A DNA stretch of 64,000 nt, taken from Sesamum alatum (Eukaryota > Streptophyta > Magnoliopsida > Lamiales > Pedaliaceae). Made by a program: the position numbers and the translations under genes. The stretch covers positions 10,493,001-10,557,000 of the forward strand of contig JACGWO010000006.1 of assembly GCA_034509735.1 (NCBI GenBank), read 5' to 3'. Positions 58,901 to 64,000 of the stretch are shown in pieces (positions within the stretch are counted from its first letter, which is position 1; each line of letters opens with the position of its first letter). The notes under the pieces were generated by a model, which saw nothing but the letters and a program-made list of their open reading frames with translations, made no database searches and had not been told where the DNA came from.

Positions 58901-61866
58901 ATAATCTTCAAATGCTTAAATTAGAACTTGTGTGATAGATACTCTCTGGAAAGAAATCTCCAAGAATTTTTTTTAAAAAAACCTTTATTAGGCTTTCACA
59001 GATATTTTATAGTCCATGAGTTTCCTTGTCTCAGTTCTCTTAAGTGATAATTCCACTTAATCAAAGGCATGTTTCCATCAGGATCTTATTCCATGAATAA
59101 TTATTAGCCAACTAGCTTTACAAGGCTGAGTAAAAATAGTCCGTCATAGCATGGATCACCTGAACTCTGTTCGCCTATCCTACACTTGCTATGTGGCTGA
59201 CCATGCTACAGCTTGACCACATCAATATACATTCTGAACCCAGAAACTTATCTGGCCCAATCCACACCAGCAAGCTGCTCAAGCTCAGCCTAAGAATCCC
59301 ACTCATCCCTGCCTAGGTTCCCTAAGCCATGCTCATAACAGCCTAGACATCCATACATATGCATCTGTATATATATATATATATATATGTACAGACATAC
59401 ATTTGCATTTGTGCACGATTTGCCCCTCTATTATGAGATTCGAAGGTCCAGATATGAGCTGGGCTCGTGGAACAAGGTATCTGTGTCGGACAGATTATAT
59501 GTCCAAATGTCCAACCTGTCCTTGTAGGCTGCTGGAAGGAAAAAGTACTAATATTTTTTTCAACCTGTTTTTCTTGTGTGATAAAGAACAATTTAGACAC
59601 CCTTTTTCGGCTATTCCTAAAGCTAAAACCGATAAAGAGAAAAGCTATCCTCATATTATATTGGGATAATTACATCTCAACCCTTGACTTATGGTCTATT
59701 TACACATTCGAGATACCAGGCGGAAGACGCGACTTGTTTGGACCACCCCTTCCTTCAAAAAATTACACATACACCCACCAGAAACGTCAACATTTTTTTA
59801 TACAAACCACTCTTGCTTTTCGGAAAATTACATACGCATGGAATGATTGCATCACAACTTTTGACCAGCCGTATATTGATTTTATCCATAAAAAGTTCCT
59901 TTTTGTGTAACTAGGAAATGATGATATGTTGGCTCTACTCTAACTGGGTAGGTACCCTAAATTTAAACTGAAGTCTAAAATTTTGTGATCTTTTACAATG
60001 GAAGAGCTTAATATCAAATGATTGAAGGGACACTTCAGATTCTGGGTTGGGCAATAATATTATTACTATAAATAGATAATTTTGTTAAGAGAAAAAGGGA
60101 AAACTTATGTTGTCCAGTCATGATCTGCTTCCTGCAATTTGAATATATGTTTTAAGCTGGATTTAGTGGTTAATCTCTTGGAAGATCTCAAGTATATTGC
60201 TACATTTCCTACTACGGGGATTCGTAAATGCATAGAGCAGTAATCGTGAACTGATGTTTATCTTGCTAGTGTATAAAGTAAGTTGACAAGCTTTTTTATT
60301 TTTATTTATTGCATTTACAACCTAGACCTGGGCCCTATTTATTTTGGAACTAGATAGACGCCTGTTTGTCGCGATTGTATATGTAATACCTATAATGCAC
60401 GGACACTCCGAAAATTACTCGATCAGTGTCGGACGCGTGTCGGATACAGACACGGCTCGGGCACGCCTCAGACACTTGTCAAACACGGCATAGGCGTGTC
60501 CGAAAAAATAAAGGAAAAAAGAAAAAAAAAGACACGATATCGGACATGCTTGTTGGCGTGTACGACACATTTTGGAGGAGCGTCCGACATGTTTTGGACA
60601 CATTTAGTGTTTCTTTTTATAATTTGAAAAAGTTTTGGATTGTCTTTAGAAAACAAAAAAAAAAAAAGAGTTTGGGCCTAAATAAAAAAGAAAAAAACTT
60701 AATTCACTTGTCTCAAACTAAAAGTTTGAAATGAAATTACTAAAAAATCAAGAGATGGTCATGATAATTTAACTAATTTGGACGATTAGAAACTTTTTCA
60801 TTTCGTACTTTTTCAAATAAACTGATTATGTATATTTTTGAAGTCATGTAAAAATTTGACATATAAGACATGCTTATTTTATATTTTATCTTGATATTTT
60901 TCATATTGTATATTTTAATTTTCTGAGACAGTTTGAATATATATAACAATTATATTATATATAGCCGTGTGGCTGTCTCATGTCCTAATTTTTTTAAATT
61001 TTTCGTGTCGGCGTGCCCTTGTCGTATCGTGTCTGTGTCCTTGTGTCCGTCTCCATGCATGCTAGTGTAGTACATAAGGTGGTGTTTTTTTTCCTTTCTG
61101 GTTCTTAAATTAGTACTACATATAATTTAAGTTTTGGTTTGGTTTAGTGAGAGGAAAGGGGAAGTGGAAAGGGTAGGGGAAGGGAAAGAATAATACTTTT
61201 CCTTTAAGTTGTTTGGTATGATGGAAAGGAAAGTAAATCTCAAACCCTTCCACGTGTTTGGTACGGACAAAATCAATTGCAAAGGTCTCATTATTTTGTA
61301 TTATAAGATAAATAAGTTAGTAACTTAGTATTAATTTTTTTTGAAATTATTAAAAAAGTTTAAGAATTAAACCTGAAAACTTATTAACAAACATATGCAT
61401 GAAACAAAAACAAAAATGAAATATTTTTTCATGCTAATATCTTAAACAAAAGGAATCTTTTTATAGTAAAATAATGTCGATTGGTAATATAGTTAATAAA
61501 ATAAAATGGGTTCCTTTTGGTATTTTTAGCCTTATACTTCCACATTTTCGCCCAATTTTGGATGGAACAAAATTGAGCTCCTAAGGGGTTCCATATACAT
61601 CCAGTTTTACTTCCCCTCCATTTAGTCTCCCTAACTCTTTTCAGCATCTTCATCGTAAATTGTCGAATGAGACCTATCAACCATTGTTATAGAACCATTA
61701 AAGTACTTAATCATTTCACCCAGTCATATATACTTGAACAATCTTACAATTAACTTAAGAAATAAAGATGATGCTAATGCTGGTGCCGCGCATCATATCT
61801 ATAATATGTCATGTTATGAATCTTGTGATATTTAAAATAATCATCGTACTATTGTTATTGGTATCT

Positions 61867-61918
<52 letters not shown>

Positions 61919-63619
61919 TATTATTATTATTATTATGATGATGATGATGATGATGATGATAACCATAAACTCATAGGATACAGTGATCTGAATTGACTTG
62001 AACGTGTGTTACCCTTTGAAGGACTCCATTTTTGGAATTGGTTCTTCATCATTGCCCTATTCATCATTTGATTACTGTTTGAATCCGTGCCAATGTTATA
62101 GTCATTTAAAGATAGTTGGGCTAGTATTATAGGCAGGACATTTGTGGGTATTTGTATTTTCTCAGTTTCTCTTGATTCATCATGGAAAATTTGATCATAA
62201 ATTTTAAATGTATATCGCATAGCTTCAGGCTGATGAAGTATCCTTGATAACATCTTATGCATTACATTGATTCTTTTGCCAATGTTGGACAGGTAACACA
62301 AAGTAGCATTTGGAAAAACTATACTGGTCTAAGAGAAAATATATTGGTTATGTAATATGTTAGACTCTGAGATGTGGAAGATAGTATGTATACTTTGTTT
62401 AGTTATACTTTCAAGATCTCTCTCACTCTGGCTGTCTCTGTATCTCTCTTTTTCTTGTCATCTTTCATAGCCTCTTTCTTTTTTGTTTTTTGTTTTGTTT
62501 TGTTTTGTTTTTTTTTTTTGTGATGTTCAGTGTGCTCCAGGATTGAGATCAGATCTTGTTTATCCACATGGATATCGCATAATTAAGTTTTTTGATGCAT
62601 AGTCTTTCGCGTTCAACTGGTTGTTGACACGGCTTTTATAATTTATTTTTGTGCATGCAGCATCCTTTATTTCTGGTGCTGGCTTTCCCCATATGACTTA
62701 TTTTATGTCTGATGTTGCTTCTCCTATTCTTCTTCTGTCTGTTCTTGTCATCTGTTGTGCGTTTTTCCCGAGTTAAGTTTAGACCGGATCCAGATGATAT
62801 GTTTTGTTTCTTTCTTCGTCCTTGTTCCTCCACATGCAAATAGCCTGATTATATTATTTGAAGCTTAATGCTTGTTTACATGTTTTAGTTGTTCCATAAA
62901 TTCGGGCCTTTTGGCTTTCTTTAGATCTGATGCTGCTTTTCCAGTGTGTATTGTTTAAAATCTAGTCAAGTAAATTTATTTAAATAAGCTGGATTGAGTT
63001 TTTCCTTCTTTATCATTTTAGTTTCACTTTTCATTTCTTTTTTTCTTTGAAATAATGCTGCTCGAGGTTTTACTTGTATGCTGTTAAAACATTTTCCTTT
63101 GACGGCTGGTGACTAAGGATCTTTTGGTTAGTTGGCAGATTTTGTAAAGATACCTTTAGAGAGAGCTGGAGGAATGATTAACCTGATAGATATTTATTGC
63201 CTTTTCAATCGAGCCCGTGGCACAGGTTTACTTATTAGTTTATCCTTTTGTTTTCTTGGTTGACGTATTCTTGTTGTTTGAAGCTTTATCATTACCATAT
63301 TTTGATTATTGTGTAGATCTTCTGTTGATTATTTAATAGCACTATGTTTTTCCACAGAATTGATCTCACCTGATGATTTACTGCAAGCATGCTCTCTCTG
63401 GGAAAAGTTTGATGTGTATGTAACTTTTGATGTTAAACTATGATAGCAAAGGAAAATTGAAAGATGAGTTTAGGTGTCTGATGCTTTGATCCTGTTGCAA
63501 TTAATTTTGTTTCTAACTGATGTTTCTACTGTTTATTTTATTTCAACAGGTCAGTTATGCTTCGGAAATTTGATAGTGGTGTCATGGTGATCCAGAGTAA
63601 AACCCATAGTGATGAAGAG
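55948..63619 (+). CDS. VPS36: VPS36, ESCRT-II subunit (5' part, runs off the window)
   Basis: Coding exons: 55948-56568, 57295-57498, 63132-63225, 63358-63415 and 63550-63619, in one frame of 349 codons. Later exons lie beyond 64000. Plant VPS36 has roughly 440 residues, so about 90 are missing. Exon 1 ([17 protein letters not shown]) carries the GLUE domain, which binds ubiquitin and phosphoinositides ([45 protein letters not shown]). Exons 2-5 carry the EAP30/winged-helix part ([58 protein letters not shown]). The protein works with VPS22 and VPS25 in sorting ubiquitinated membrane proteins into multivesicular bodies. Exon 1 has a weak donor (ATG then GTCTGT). Intron 2 is 5.6 kb and full of repeats. 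Assignment is firm. Confidence 0.92.
59369..59390. repeat. (TA)n microsatellite in VPS36 intron 2
   Basis: About ten TA repeats. Confidence 0.9.
60397..61058. mobile_element. Foldback/MITE with GACACG motifs in VPS36 intron 2
   Basis: The left end is GCACGGACACTCCG..GTGTCGGACGCGTGTCGGA. The complement of the right end is GCATGGAGACGGACACAAGG..GACACGATACGACAAGGGCA. Both sides are rich in GTGTCGGACACG-like words with AT-rich DNA between. Ends are approximate and no target duplication was fixed. Confidence 0.5.
61135..61635. mobile_element. Second copy of the Tourist-like MITE, truncated
   Basis: Shares GAAAGGGGAAGTG..GGGGAAGGG..TTGTTTGGTATGAT on the left and CTTATACTTCCAC..CATATACATCCAGTTTTACT on the right with 52552-53424. 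The terminal repeats are eroded. Confidence 0.75.
61868..61961. repeat. Compound (TTA)n(TGA)n microsatellite in VPS36 intron 2
   Basis: About 22 TTA repeats with one interruption, followed by nine TGA repeats. Confidence 0.95.
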
Positions 63620-64000
63620 GTGATTTCCGTTAAGACATAACTGATTTTACATATGAATTTACGTCGTACTTCCATTAGATCAACTTTTCACTCTTATTTG
63701 ACGCCTGGTATCCAAGGACAGAACTAATGTTAAGAATGGAGCTGAGAGGAAATGGAAGTAGTTGAAGAATGCATGCATCAGTTTTTGCATTGTGGTACTA
63801 GAAAGACATTTCGGCCATCATTGCAAGCCATTATTTCTCAAATACATCGATCTTTAAATGCTTTGGGTTCCAAATAAGATTTGCTTGACTGCGGAACTTA
63901 CAATGTTTTTGGCTAAGCCTATTTAAAAGATATTATAAACCCATACATTTTATAAGATGTTAGATCTTCTTTTAAAGATAAGTTTTCATGTTTTTGGATA
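63620..64000 (+). other. VPS36 intron 5 (continues outside)
   Basis: Begins GTGATTTCC after the exon ending GATGAAGAG. No further exon is visible before the window ends. Confidence 0.6.

Overview
This is a stretch of plant nuclear DNA, most likely from a eudicot. Two spliced protein-coding genes with plant-type orthologues lie in about 40 kb of nested transposable elements. The intergenic DNA is AT-rich with microsatellites. No bacterial operons, CRISPR arrays or organellar genes are visible. I cannot name the species.

Layout: (1) 1-355 is a long near-perfect hairpin (foldback element). (2) 1543-3655 is a decayed Mutator-like (MULE) transposase. (3) 5060-11027 (+) is an eight-exon gene for a NUFIP-like protein, a box C/D snoRNP assembly factor, coding for 560 residues. 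(4) 12331-18079 (-) is a near full-length but dead L1-type LINE with a 39-base poly-A tail. (5) 18663-29788 (-) is a Ty3/gypsy element of the Tat lineage, bounded by TTACT target duplications. It carries an extra gene on the opposite strand and has a 968-bp hAT-like element inside its reverse transcriptase. tRNA-derived SINEs flank it. (6) 31635-32525 is a foldback-like AT-rich element with a GC island made of four consecutive hairpins. (7) 33115-43149 (+) is a second Tat-lineage element, again with an antisense extra gene. (8) 44043-51475 is a tandem array of about 0.6-0.8 kb units built on a foldback. It is split by a 5.1-kb Copia element (45122-50231, -, TSD ACTAA). (9) 52552-53424 is a Tourist-like MITE with a G-quadruplex-prone edge. 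(10) 55948 to beyond the right end (+) is VPS36 (ESCRT-II). Its first five coding exons are in the window, and its 5.6-kb second intron is filled with repeats.

The two cellular genes act in unrelated processes: snoRNP assembly in the nucleus and endosomal sorting. Every element's coding capacity is broken by stops, frameshifts, deletions or lost catalytic residues, so none looks autonomous. The most interesting structure is shared by both Tat elements. Each has gag-pol on one strand and a convergent extra gene on the other strand with its own TATA box. A spacer of short repeats sits where the two transcripts would meet, and in the second element it is an array of mini-hairpins. Extra antisense ORFs are known in Tat-lineage elements, but the paired promoters and hairpin spacer deserve a closer look.
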